From Cyanobacteria bacterium UBA6446 (GTDB lineage Bacteria > Cyanobacteriota > Vampirovibrionia > Gastranaerophilales > Gastranaerophilaceae): a stretch of DNA of 36,663 nucleotides. The stretch covers positions 1-36,663 of the forward strand of contig DJOE01000016.1 in the NCBI GenBank assembly GCA_002438405.1, given 5' to 3'. Shown in pieces: positions 16,193-25,200 of this stretch. Positions within the stretch are counted from its first letter, which is position 1. Each line of letters starts with the position of its first letter. The translations under genes and the position numbers were made by a program. Below the pieces are notes generated by a model. That model was not told where the DNA came from and searched no databases. It saw only the letters and a list, made by a program, of their open reading frames with translations.

Positions 16193-17437
16193 TTATAGGC
16201 TTTCGATATATTTTTCTATTTCTTCATCTGTGTTCATTTCTGTTGTGGCAACAAGAATTCTATGTTCATCAAGCTTAATCCCTCCAAGGATATTATTAGC
16301 TTTTAACTTAGATAAAAATTCATCAGAATTTCCCACTTCAATCGTGAATTCATTAAAAAAGTTTTTGTTAAGTGTCTTAATTCCTTTTGCTTGAAGTTTT
16401 TCAGACAAATTGTGTGCATTTTTTGCAGATAAATAGCCTGCTTGTTTAAACCCTTTTTCTCCCATTACGGATAAATATAGAGTTGCACAAAGTCCTACAA
16501 GAGCTTGATTTGAGCAGATATTACTTGTAGCTTTTTCTCTTTTGATGTGTTGTTCTCTTGTTTGGATTGTTAAACAAAATGCTTGCTTGCCATCTTTGTC
16601 AACTGTTCTGCCTGCAAGTCTCCCAGGTAATTGTCGCATAAACTTCTCTCTGCAAGCGATAAATCCAGCAGTTGGTCCACCAAAATTCATTGGAATTCCG
16701 AGAGTTTGAATATCTCCGACAACAATATCTGCTCCGTATTCAGACGGTGGTTTTAGAATTGATAATGTTGACGGGTCACAACAAACAATTGATAAGCATT
16801 CAACTTCTTTTGGTTCAATAATTTCTCCAAAATAGTTTGGTGTTTGAACAAGTACACAGGCAAAGTCTTTTGTATCTTGAGGTATTTCGTCAACCCATTC
16901 AACTTCAATTCCCTGCGGTTTTGTGTACGTTTCAACAACTTTTTTGTATTCAGGATTTAAAGAATTTAGTACACAAACTTTGTATTTTTTAGAAATTCTG
17001 CAAGCCATTAAGATACTTTCAGCACAAGCTGTTCCTCCGTCATAGACTGTTGCGTTTGAAATATCCATGCCCGTAAGCCTGCAAATCATTGTTTGGAATT
17101 CGTACATAACTTGCAAAGTCCCTTGCGAAATCTCAGGTTGATAAGGGGTATATGCCGTATTAAATTCAAATCTGTTTGCAACTTGTGAGATACATGCCGG
17201 TACAAATTTGTTATAAATTCCGCCACCTAAAAACGAGATGTAATCAGACTTGTTAGCTTTTGCCAAGTTTTTGACTTGTCTTTGAGTTTCCATTTCACTC
17301 AAACCCTCAGCTAGATCTAGTTTTTCCATTCTTACTGTTTGTGGAATTTGCTTAAACAAATCTTCTACATTATTGATTCCGATTGCTTGACACATTTCTT
17401 GTGTATTTTTTTCATTGTGTACTAAAAAATTTTTCAT
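16193..17437 (-). CDS. gcvPA: Glycine dehydrogenase (decarboxylating) subunit 1
   Basis: 414 residues. With subunit 2 it forms the PLP-dependent P-protein that decarboxylates glycine and passes the aminomethyl group to GcvH. Family motifs include NKSDYISFLGGGIYNKFVPA, TAYTPYQPEISQGTLQ, TVYDGGTACAES, GGPTAGFIACREKFMRQLPG and REQHIKREKATSNICSNQAL. It is slightly shorter than the usual ~440-450 residues. It begins 2 nt after the gcvH stop, so translation is coupled. The partner gcvPB, which carries the PLP lysine, does not follow: the next gene on this strand is ftsH. It must be elsewhere if the enzyme works. Confidence 0.95.
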   Translation of the reverse strand: MKNFLVHNEKNTQEMCQAIGINNVEDLFKQIPQTVRMEKLDLAEGLSEMETQRQVKNLAKANKSDYISFLGGGIYNKFVPACISQVANRFEFNTAYTPYQPEISQGTLQVMYEFQTMICRLTGMDISNATVYDGGTACAESILMACRISKKYKVCVLNSLNPEYKKVVETYTKPQGIEVEWVDEIPQDTKDFACVLVQTPNYFGEIIEPKEVECLSIVCCDPSTLSILKPPSEYGADIVVGDIQTLGIPMNFGGPTAGFIACREKFMRQLPGRLAGRTVDKDGKQAFCLTIQTREQHIKREKATSNICSNQALVGLCATLYLSVMGEKGFKQAGYLSAKNAHNLSEKLQAKGIKTLNKNFFNEFTIEVGNSDEFLSKLKANNILGGIKLDEHRILVATTEMNTDEEIEKYIESL

Positions 17438-17439
17438 TA

Positions 17440-17820
17440 TTATTCCAATTCTTCTTTATAATTTTCGTATGACATCAAATCGCTGAACTCATCTTCTTTG
17501 GCTTCTGTTTCAACTTTTACTAACCAACCGTTTTCGTAGCAGTCTTCGTTAAGTTTTTCCGGAGCATCAACAAGTTCACTGTTAACTTCAACGATTTTGC
17601 CTGAAATTGGCATATAGATTTCAGAAGCAGCTTTAACAGATTCAATATTTGCGAAAGTATCACCTTTTTTGAATTCATCGCCTACTTCAGGAAGTTCCAA
17701 AAATACGATATCTCCCAATTGGTCGATTGCGTAGTCTGTTAGTCCGATAATATATTTGTTATCTTGTTTTACAATATATTCATGTGATTTTGAACATAGC
17801 ATTTCTTCTTTAAAACCCAT
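17440..17820 (-). CDS. gcvH: Glycine cleavage system H protein
   Basis: 126 residues, the usual length. Carries the lipoyl arm that shuttles between P, T and L proteins. The lipoylation site is visible as ANIESVKAASEIYMPISG, with the modified Lys in ESVKAASE. The N-terminus CSKSHEYI is slightly altered from the usual T-x-E-H-E/W form. AAGGAG precedes the ATG. Middle gene of gcvT-gcvH-gcvPA. Confidence 0.96.
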   Translation of the reverse strand: MGFKEEMLCSKSHEYIVKQDNKYIIGLTDYAIDQLGDIVFLELPEVGDEFKKGDTFANIESVKAASEIYMPISGKIVEVNSELVDAPEKLNEDCYENGWLVKVETEAKEDEFSDLMSYENYKEELE

Positions 17821-17853
17821 TTATTTTCTCCTTTTTCATCTATTCTTTATTTA

Positions 17854-18957
17854 TTATTTAACTTTGTTTCTCTTTTCAATGAATGGTCTTTTTACGATTT
17901 GTGCATTGTGTAATTTCTCTCTAATCATAACTTGAACAGTTGTTCCAGTGCAAATTTCTTTCATGTTTTTTACATAAGCAAGAGCGATATTTTTACCTGT
18001 GCTAGGAGAAACACAACCACTTGTGATATGTCCGACTTTTTCTCCATTGAAGTAGATTTCATAACCATGTCTTGCAATATTTCTGTCTAACATTTCAAGC
18101 CCAACCAGTTTTTTAGAAACTCCATTTGCAATCTGACTCATAATAATTTCTTTGCCGTTGTAATCTGCTTGTTTATCTTTTGGGACAGACCATGACAAAC
18201 CTGCTTCAATCGGAGTTGTTGTTTCGTCTAAATCATTTCCGTATAAGTGAAGAGCTGCCTCTAATCTCAAAGTATCTCTTGCTCCTAGACCGATAGGTTT
18301 AATTCCGTATTCTTGTCCTTCTTCTAATATTTTATCCCATAGAAATTCTGAATATTCATTTTCAACCAAAAGTTCAAATCCGTCTTCTCCGGTGTAACCG
18401 GTTCGAGAAGCTAATAACTTAATCCCCTCAATAATTGCAGGTTTAATTGTGAAAGATTTTTGGTCCGGAATGTTGTAGCCCATTTTTCTAACTAAATCAA
18501 TTGCTTTTGGACCTTGAATGGCTAAAAGCGAATAGTTGTGTGATTGGTTGTCAATTTTTACATTCATTCCTCTCTTATTGCGGACAAGCCAGTTTAAATC
18601 TTCATCAATTCTTGAAGCATTACAAATTACAAGGTAATATTCAATACCTAATTTATAAATAATTAAATCGTCAATCAATCCTCCGTTTTTGTTTGGCAAT
18701 TGACAATATACTGCTTTTTCATAGCTTAATTTTTCAATATCTTGAGGAACTACTTTATTCAAAAAAGCTGTTGCATCTTTACCAGATACAAAAACTTCTC
18801 CCATGTGCGAAACATCAAACAAACCAACTGCATTTCGAACTGTTTTGTGTTCTTCAATGATTGATGAATATTGTACCGGCATGTGCCACCCTGCAAAATC
18901 AACCATCTTAGCACCTAGTGCAACGTGCTTGTCATGTAAGTATGTTTCTTTAACCAT
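17854..18957 (-). CDS. gcvT: Aminomethyltransferase, glycine cleavage T protein
   Basis: 367 residues. Transfers the methylene group from GcvH-bound aminomethyl to tetrahydrofolate, releasing ammonia. Motifs: MVDFAGWHMPVQYSSIIEEH, GLFDVSHMGEV, RTGYTGEDGFELLV, GLGARDTLRLEAALHLYGND and GHITSGCVSPSTGKNIALAY. It is the first gene of the operon, with AGGGGG before the ATG. It would draw on the folate supplied through FolE2. No glycine-riboswitch-like structure is visible in the short upstream gap (18958-19124). Confidence 0.96.
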   Translation of the reverse strand: MVKETYLHDKHVALGAKMVDFAGWHMPVQYSSIIEEHKTVRNAVGLFDVSHMGEVFVSGKDATAFLNKVVPQDIEKLSYEKAVYCQLPNKNGGLIDDLIIYKLGIEYYLVICNASRIDEDLNWLVRNKRGMNVKIDNQSHNYSLLAIQGPKAIDLVRKMGYNIPDQKSFTIKPAIIEGIKLLASRTGYTGEDGFELLVENEYSEFLWDKILEEGQEYGIKPIGLGARDTLRLEAALHLYGNDLDETTTPIEAGLSWSVPKDKQADYNGKEIIMSQIANGVSKKLVGLEMLDRNIARHGYEIYFNGEKVGHITSGCVSPSTGKNIALAYVKNMKEICTGTTVQVMIREKLHNAQIVKRPFIEKRNKVK

Positions 18958-19124
18958 AAAATATCCCCCTAAAACTATATATCAATTGTCGGTATAATTA
19001 GACGAATTGTCAATAATATATGTAGATAAGTAAATGAAAAATTTTTGATTACATCGTTAAGAAATAATTAAAAAACTCAAATTTTTGAATATTTTATATT
19101 ATCATTATTATAGGAGATTTTGAT

Positions 19125-20186
19125 ATGAAATATAAAGATTACTATGAAACACTGGGTGTGAAAAGAGATGCAACAGAAGCTGAAATTAAATCAGCATTCA
19201 GAAAGCTTGCAAGAAAATACCACCCAGATGTAAATAAAACAAAAGAAGCAGAAGAAAAATTTAAAGAAATTAATGAAGCCTATGAAGTTTTAGGCGACAA
19301 ACAAAAACGTCAAAGATATGATAGCTTAGGTGCTAATTGGCAAGGCGGTGCAGATTATACACCACCTCCAGGGTTTGAACAATTCAACTTTGGCGGCGGT
19401 CAAGGCGGAGCTTACCAACAATTTAACTTCAACGGTCAAGATATGGGCGGATTCTCTGATTTCTTTAGCTCATTGTTTGGCGATATGATGGGAGGAGCTG
19501 CAACAGGTGGTGCAAGATCAAGAAGAGGTGGATTCTCCAGTTTTGATTTCGGGGATTTAGGTGCTCAACAAGGTGCTTATACAAGAAGAACTTCAAGACC
19601 AAGACAAAGCGCTCCAAAATCTGAAGACCTTGATATCACAAAAAATTTGAACGTAACTGCTAAAGACTTGTTTTCAGATGAACCGATTAATGTAAAATTT
19701 AATGACATGAGAAAATGTACTCAATGTCCTGCAGGTGGCGGATATTGTACAGCTTGTGGCGGTACTGGAATCATTAATGAAGCCAAAACAATAAAAGTAA
19801 GATTGCCTAAAGAAATCAAAGAAGGACAAAAAGTCAGATTAAAAGGCGAGGGTAAAGTTGATGCCTACGGTCAAAAAGGCGATTTGTATCTTGTAATTAC
19901 TCCAAAGGATTCTGAGTATGAAATTAAAGGTTCTGATTTGACAAAAGATGTAGAAATCACACCTCCGGAAGCTGTTTTAGGTTGTAAAAAGGATATCCAA
20001 ACATTGCATGGCACAATAGGTATTAAGATTCCTCCAATGACATCAAGCGGAAAGATGCTAAGACTTAAAAACTTAGGCTTACCGAAAAAATCCGGTGGTT
20101 ACGGAAACCTTAACGCAAGGATAAAAATTGTATTACCTGCAAAATTGACACAAAAACAAATTGATTTATATAAACAACTTATTTAA
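19125..20186 (+). CDS. DnaJ-like co-chaperone with reduced zinc region
   Basis: 353 residues. The J domain at 1-70 has HPD in KYHPDVNK and stimulates DnaK. A long Gly/Phe/Gln-rich linker follows (about 80-165). The C-terminal substrate-binding beta domains include GQKVRLKGEGK and LRLKNLGLPKK. Canonical DnaJ has four CxxCxGxG zinc repeats. Here there is a single short segment, CTQCPAGGGYCTACGGTG, with only two CxxC pairs, enough for one zinc at most. It is therefore between DnaJ and CbpA/DnaJ2 types. AGGAG precedes the ATG. Monocistronic, with a strong terminator. Confidence 0.92.
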   Translation: MKYKDYYETLGVKRDATEAEIKSAFRKLARKYHPDVNKTKEAEEKFKEINEAYEVLGDKQKRQRYDSLGANWQGGADYTPPPGFEQFNFGGGQGGAYQQFNFNGQDMGGFSDFFSSLFGDMMGGAATGGARSRRGGFSSFDFGDLGAQQGAYTRRTSRPRQSAPKSEDLDITKNLNVTAKDLFSDEPINVKFNDMRKCTQCPAGGGYCTACGGTGIINEAKTIKVRLPKEIKEGQKVRLKGEGKVDAYGQKGDLYLVITPKDSEYEIKGSDLTKDVEITPPEAVLGCKKDIQTLHGTIGIKIPPMTSSGKMLRLKNLGLPKKSGGYGNLNARIKIVLPAKLTQKQIDLYKQLI

Positions 20187-20190
20187 TGTA

Positions 20191-20228
20191 ATACAGCGCT
20201 TATCATTTTTAAATGATGAGCGCTGTAT
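20191..20228 (+). terminator. Long hairpin terminator after the DnaJ-like gene
   Basis: 10-bp stem ATACAGCGCT / AGCGCTGTAT continued by 8 more pairs (one G-U) and closed by a very short loop. The T-run is weak. Confidence 0.8.
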
Positions 20229-20229
20229 A

Positions 20230-20491
20230 ATTTAATAGTCATTCTGAGAGAGCGTTAGCGACCAATAATGGTGAAATTGGAAAATGTTTTCTAAAGAATT
20301 TTATATAAACCCTCACCCTAGCCCTCTCCCTTTACAAAGGGCGAGGGAGAAAATGTAATGACAGAATTATTAATAATCCCCGTGATGAGGATTACGACAC
20401 TAGCTACCGTTTTTAATTTCAACGACAAATGATTTTATACTCGTTCGTAATGACAATTAATAATAGTGCAGATGAAGAAAAGGATAATAAC
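20230..20491. other. Repeat-rich intergenic region before a decayed prepilin
   Basis: No gene was found. It contains GTCATTCTGAG (20238-20248, inverted copy of 1252-1262), a REP-like repeat in reverse orientation at 20310-20348, and a 22-bp block at 20449-20470 that recurs exactly at 36314-36335 upstream of another prepilin. A ribosome-site-like AAAGGATAATAAC then leads into a TTG at 20492. Confidence 0.7.
20310..20348 (-). repeat. REP-like palindromic repeat, copy B (inverted)
   Basis: Reverse-complement orientation of the 25-68 repeat: GAGGGTGAGGG-type tail, then TCCCTCGCCCTTT and AAAGGGAGAGGG arms. This copy is not in a gene. Confidence 0.75.
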
Positions 20492-20795
20492 TTGAAACCA
20501 CTTATAGACTCAATCTATAAACTTTAATAATATTCCCCTCGCCCTTAAAATAAGGGAGAGGGTTAGGGTGAGGGTTGCAACTTCAAAAAAAAGAAAAGTT
20601 ACCTTCGCACTTGCAGAGGTTCTAATAGCCCTCGGGATAATTGGAGTAGCAACCTTAGTAATCCCCAACATACATTTTCAAATATCCATGGGTTTTAGAT
20701 TGGTATGTAACTTCGTAAAGAATTTATTCTTTAATTATTTTCTCTTAAATCAAATTTATAACCAAGAATTTCAAAAATTAATAACGCCTCATTGA
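20492..20795 (+). pseudogene. Decayed prepilin 5' end
   Basis: A ribosome-site-like AAGGATAATAAC is followed by TTG AAA CCA CTT ATA, which matches the leader start at 36357. The leader runs into TAA after 11 codons and is out of frame with what follows. From 20568 a second frame reads KVTFALAEVLIALGIIGVAT, a diverged prepilin signature (FALAEV instead of FTLAEV). It then loses homology near 20680 and ends at 20795 inside the HTH gene's 3' region. Compared with the intact copy at 36357 the leader is 11 nt shorter, which explains the frameshift. Confidence 0.7.
20534..20577 (+). repeat. REP-like palindromic repeat, copy C
   Basis: Nearly identical to the 25-68 copy: CCCTCGCCCTTA / TAAGGGAGAGGG arms plus a GGTGAGGGTTGC tail. 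It sits in the same place relative to the prepilin signature. Confidence 0.8.
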
Positions 20796-20970
20796 ATTTT
20801 AATCGATTGTTTTCAAGTTTTGCTCGGAGGTTAAATCTTGTATATTGAGTATTTGACAAATCGGACATTCTGCGAGCAAGTTCAGCTATTGTTATTTTGT
20901 TGCGGAATAACAATAATCTAACTACTTCGTTCAAATTGGTTTTTGAATCAATGTCAATATTTATACCCAT
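20731..20970 (-). CDS. Small HTH DNA-binding protein
   Basis: 79 residues. A helix-turn-helix of XRE-like pattern is visible: LNEVVRLLLFRNKITIAELA, then RRMSDLSNTQYTRFNLRAKL and LKFNEALLIFEILGYKFDL. It is the whole protein, with no sensor domain. No Shine-Dalgarno is present. TAATAT (20978-20983, minus strand) ends 7 nt before the ATG, so the mRNA is probably leaderless. It is divergent from the intact prepilin at 21098 (127-nt gap), the same arrangement as at 13.8 kb and 36 kb. It may regulate that prepilin; this is an inference from position. Confidence 0.75.
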   Translation of the reverse strand: MGINIDIDSKTNLNEVVRLLLFRNKITIAELARRMSDLSNTQYTRFNLRAKLENNRLKFNEALLIFEILGYKFDLRENN

Positions 20971-20977
20971 ACTTAAT

Positions 20978-20983
20978 ATATTA
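20978..20983 (-). promoter_or_regulatory. -10 box of the small HTH gene, leaderless start
   Basis: TAATAT on the minus strand lies 7 nt before the ATG of the HTH gene, with no ribosome site in between. Confidence 0.45.
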
Positions 20984-21000
20984 GAGTATTTCTCTTATAA

Positions 21001-21028
21001 TTGACACTTTGTAGAATTAATGTTATCT
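21001..21028 (+). promoter_or_regulatory. Promoter of the prepilin gene at 21098
   Basis: TTGACA (21001-21006) is followed by a 16-nt spacer and TTATCT (21023-21028). Just downstream is a 10-bp palindrome TTGTTAACAA (21029-21038), well placed as an operator for the divergent HTH protein. Confidence 0.5.
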
Positions 21029-21097
21029 TGTTAACAATAAATTAACAAAATAATATTATTTAGCTTTTATTATTAATTATTATGAAGAGGAGTACTG

Positions 21098-21778
21098 ATG
21101 AAAAATGATTTTATAACTAAGAAATTTGCCTTTACATTAGCTGAAGTATTAATTACTCTAGGAATTGTTGGGATTGTTGCGGCAATGACGATTCCGACTC
21201 TAATGCAAAAACAGTTTGAAAAACAAGCAGTGTCAAAATTGAGAGAAACCCAATCTATTTTAGCCCAGTCAATTCGTATGGCAGAAGAAGAAAATGGAGA
21301 TGTTTCGGGTTGGGGAGTTGATGTTCAAAGTTCTGCATCAGCAATAAAAATTGCTGAGAATATAAAACCTTATTTGAAATTGGCTCATGATTGCGGGATA
21401 AGTGATGAAAATCATATTTGTGTAACTTCGCAAGGTTACAAGTTGTTAAATGGTTCAGAACAAGGTCGTTTGGGTCTTTATGGAGAAAGAACAGAGTGTT
21501 ATAAAATCCTTTTGGCAAATGGTTCTGCTATTTGGTGGAGAGGTGGAATGGACGGAGGACAAAGGAATATTACTTTTTGGATTGATATAAATGGGAAGAG
21601 CTTACCTAATACTTATGGAAAAGATTTATTTGTTTTTTCTTATGAAAACAATTCAATCAAACCTTTAGGTGCTGAAAATTCTGATTCTCCATGGAAAACA
21701 TCTTGCACTAAATTATCAACAGGTTATGGTTGTGCTTATTATGTGTTGCAAAATCAGAATATGAATTATTTACATTAA
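21098..21778 (+). CDS. Prepilin-like protein
   Basis: 226 residues. Short basic leader, then FAFTLAEVLITLGIVGIVAA and a helical stalk (LRETQSILAQSIRMAEEENG). The C-terminal globular part of about 150 residues has Cys pairs (CGISDENHIC; CTKLSTGYGC) and ends in aromatic residues. The fold resembles type IV pilin-like or pseudopilin proteins, membrane-inserted and processed by a prepilin peptidase. Unlike the gene at 2-1111 it has no GC-rich variable C-terminus and no REP repeat in the leader. GAGGAG precedes the ATG. It is divergent from a small HTH gene and followed by a strong hairpin. Confidence 0.88.
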   Translation: MKNDFITKKFAFTLAEVLITLGIVGIVAAMTIPTLMQKQFEKQAVSKLRETQSILAQSIRMAEEENGDVSGWGVDVQSSASAIKIAENIKPYLKLAHDCGISDENHICVTSQGYKLLNGSEQGRLGLYGERTECYKILLANGSAIWWRGGMDGGQRNITFWIDINGKSLPNTYGKDLFVFSYENNSIKPLGAENSDSPWKTSCTKLSTGYGCAYYVLQNQNMNYLH

Positions 21779-21784
21779 TTTAAG

Positions 21785-21815
21785 CGGTCGGATTTTGAGA
21801 ATCAAAATCCGACCG
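21785..21815. terminator. Bidirectional hairpin terminator
   Basis: Perfect 14-bp stem CGGTCGGATTTTGA / TCAAAATCCGACCG with a 3-nt loop, between two convergent genes. Its CGGTCGGA core matches the hairpin at 14035-14064, next to the other prepilin remnant. Confidence 0.8.
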
Positions 21816-21844
21816 TCCTATTTATATAAATCATGTAAATTTGG

Positions 21845-22066
21845 TTATTTCAAGCTAACTTTTACAGCTGGTCCTTTTTGTTCGATGTCAACTTTGTTTT
21901 CTCTAGCTAACCAGCCTAAACCTAAGTCTGCAAAATTCCCTTTTAAATCTAATTCTTTTTTCATTTTAGCAAAAGAAGTTGTTCCGTTTTGGTGTAAGTA
22001 GTTATAAATTTCTCCTGCTGAAAATCCGATTTGTTCTTCTAATGATAATGATGCTCTTCTTGCCAT
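21845..22066 (-). CDS. DUF2582-type winged-helix protein
   Basis: 73 residues. The pattern FSAGEIYNYLHQNGTTSFAK, then LGLGWLARENKVDIEQKG, matches the small winged-helix DUF2582 family, which is likely nucleic-acid binding. No partner domain. GGAGG lies before the ATG. It is convergent with the prepilin gene and shares the hairpin at 21785-21815. The role is not known for this family. Confidence 0.8.
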   Translation of the reverse strand: MARRASLSLEEQIGFSAGEIYNYLHQNGTTSFAKMKKELDLKGNFADLGLGWLARENKVDIEQKGPAVKVSLK

Positions 22067-22175
22067 AATTTTTTCCTCCGTTGATTAGTTGTCCTTTTTA
22101 CACTTTTTCGTTCGACATATTGATAATATTTCATTTTGTTGATTTTAACAATCATTTTAATAGACGGAAATTTTA

Positions 22176-22184
22176 TGATAAAAT
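22176..22184 (+). promoter_or_regulatory. Extended -10 of the helicase-nuclease operon
   Basis: TGA-TAAAAT, followed by AGGAGGAG at 22190-22197. Unlike the leaderless genes, this one keeps a strong ribosome site. Confidence 0.45.
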
Positions 22185-22206
22185 ACACTAGGAGGAGTAT
22201 TGCATT

Positions 22207-25200
22207 TTGCTTATTGAGGGAAGTTTAGCCACAAATAAAACTGATTATTTGATTGACAAGTATTGCGAGCTTGTTAATAGTGGAATTCCGACTTCTTCTA
22301 TTCTTGTTTTGGTGCAAAATTCGACTTTGAAAAATGAGTTTCAAGATAAAGTTTTTCAAAAATTGACCGTAAATTGTGTTGAAAAGTTGAAAATTCATTC
22401 GTTTTTTTCATTGGTTTATAACACTATTTCTGACAATTGGGCATTTCTTGAAGATAGAAATATCTTTGATAATCCGGTTATTTTGCCTAATCTTGCGGGA
22501 TTAGAGGTTTCTCAGTTTATATTAAAGGACATATTAAAAACGGTTAAATTCAAAGGTTACAATTCAAGAGTGTCACTTTTACAACAAATATTTAGAAGAT
22601 ATTCATTGATTGTTCAGAATAATTTGACTCAACAAGAAGTTGATGAGAGGGCAGAAATTTTGAAAGAGGGGTTCTCAGATGAGGCTTCTCTTGCTATAAA
22701 AAAACTTTTGCGAAAAACATTGGAGTTAAGGGATTTTGACTATTTGCGCCAATGTTTGATGTTCAATTTTGTTTATAAAAATACAAATTATTTTGATGAT
22801 ATAAAATATTTATTTGTTGATGATGGTGATGAATGTACTCCGATTTGTATTGATTTTATCGAGTATTTGTCAAAACAGTTGAACGATTGTTATGTTGCAG
22901 TGGATTCTTTGGGGTCATCTCGTTGCGGGTATTTGAGTGCAGATAAGAACAATTTCGAAAAGTTCAAAAAAATATTTCCAAAATCAGACGAACAAAAACT
23001 CTCAGAAACTTCAAAAATGTATTCTGATGCTCAAAAATTGTTTGATAATGCAAAAAATTCTAAATTAAATGTTTTAAACAATTTTGAATTCAAATCTTTT
23101 TCAAAACGTTCTGAAATGGTTGAAAATGCTGTAAAGCAGATTAAAAAACTTTTAGATAAAAAAGTTATACCCAAAGACATTTCAATAATTTCACCTGTGG
23201 TAGATGATATGTTGAAATTTTCATTGAGAGAAAGTTTTAGGTCAAATATAAATTTAGTTTATCTTTCCGGAAGTGAAAAACTTATTCAAAATCGTTTGGT
23301 TTTGGCAGCGATTACTGTTTTGAAATTGAATACAGATTTAAAAAATTCACTGTCAGAATTTGACATTCGGGTTATTTTATCAGAATTTTTACACATTCCT
23401 TTAAAATATTGTGCTGAAATTTTAGAAACTTTTGCCAAGGAAAAAGTTTTAATTCCGTATGAATTTAAAGACGAAGATTATACAAAAAAATATCAAGATT
23501 TTCTTGTATTGTTGAATGATTTGGCTAATTCCCAAAAGAAGATATCCGAGCAAATTATTGAGATTTATAATCGTTTTTTTAGTTTTCCGGTGTTTGATAA
23601 AAATGAAATTAACAAATTCAATTTCTTTGTGAAAGAAATTCGGGATTTTGAAAATATATTTGGAGCTAATTTCAATTCTAGACTTGTAGATATTATTTTG
23701 CAGATAGAAAATTCAATCATTGCAGAAAACCCATATTCAGTTTTAGAGTTTGATAGAAATGATTTAATTGTTTCTACTCCACAAAAAATTATTGATAATC
23801 ATATTTCAACCAAGTATCAAATTTGGCTTGATGTTTCTAGTTCAGAGTGGGTAAAATCCGATACCGGACCATTGTATAATGCGTGGGTTTTTCAAAAAGA
23901 TTGGGATAAAAAAACTTATACAATTGATGACAATATAAATTTATCCAGAGATAAAAATGCAAGAGTTTTGCGTAAATTGACCCTTTGCTCGCAAAATGGG
24001 GTTTATGCATATTCAAGTTTGTTTGATTCTAATGGGGTTGAAAATTATGGAGCAATTGAAGATTTTCTTGTTGTTGAAACAATAAATGATGAAGAAACAG
24101 AAGTTGATAATAGTGGTTTTAAAATAGTTCCAAGACCGGATCAAAAACCGGTGTTAGAGTACAAATCCGGTTATATGGGAATATCTGCGGTTCCTGGGGC
24201 TGGTAAGACGACAATTCTTCTTGCTCTTATTATAAAACTTCTTGAACGGGGGATAAATCCGGAGCGAATTTTTGTTTTGACTTATATGGATTCAGCCGCT
24301 CGTAATTTCAGAGAACGGATTAAAAATGTTCAAAAAAGTTCTTCAAGACTTCCTAATATCAGTACGATTCACGGACTTGCTCTTAGAATTTTGAAAGAGA
24401 ATGGAAATTACGAAAAACTTGGTTTATCTGCTGATTTTGAAATTTGTGATGATTCGCAAAGAGGTAGAATTTTGCGTGAAATTGCAAGTAAAATGCACAT
24501 TGAATCAAAAACTGCAGAAGAATTTGATAGGGCGGTTTCTATTTTCAAAATTGCTCAAGGACAATTCAAAGAGCAGCCAACTGATGTAAAATTAAAGAAA
24601 TTCAAAACATTTTTCTCTTTGTATCAAGATAATTTGAAAGAATATAATTTGATTGATTATGATGATATGTTGACAGGTTCCGTTCGAATTCTCAAAGAAA
24701 ATCCAGATATTTTAGCGCATTATCAAGATATCTGCGAATATATTATTGAAGACGAAGCACAAGATTCTTCCCTGATTCAGCAAAAATTAATTGCGTTGTT
24801 ATCAGGAAAACATAAGAATATCATAAGATGTGGTGATGTAAATCAGTCTATCACATCTACATTTTCAAATGCAGATGTTGAGGGGTTCAGAAACTTTATT
24901 ACTCAAAATTACAATGTAAGCATGGATTGTTCTCAAAGATGTTCAAAAGATGTCTATGAGTGTGCAAATAAGCTGGTTACTCTGTCACTAGCTAATAAAG
25001 ACAGTGAAAAATCTTTCTTCAAAATGTTTATGCACCCCGTAGAGGGAAGAAATCCAAAATCCGTGAATGGGGTACAATCATTGATTTTTGATTCTACAAT
25101 AGAAGAGAAAAATTATATTTTGAAAGTTATAAAAAATACTCTATCTAAAAATTCTGATTATACTGTTGGAATTTTACTTAGGTATAATTATCAAGTTGCA

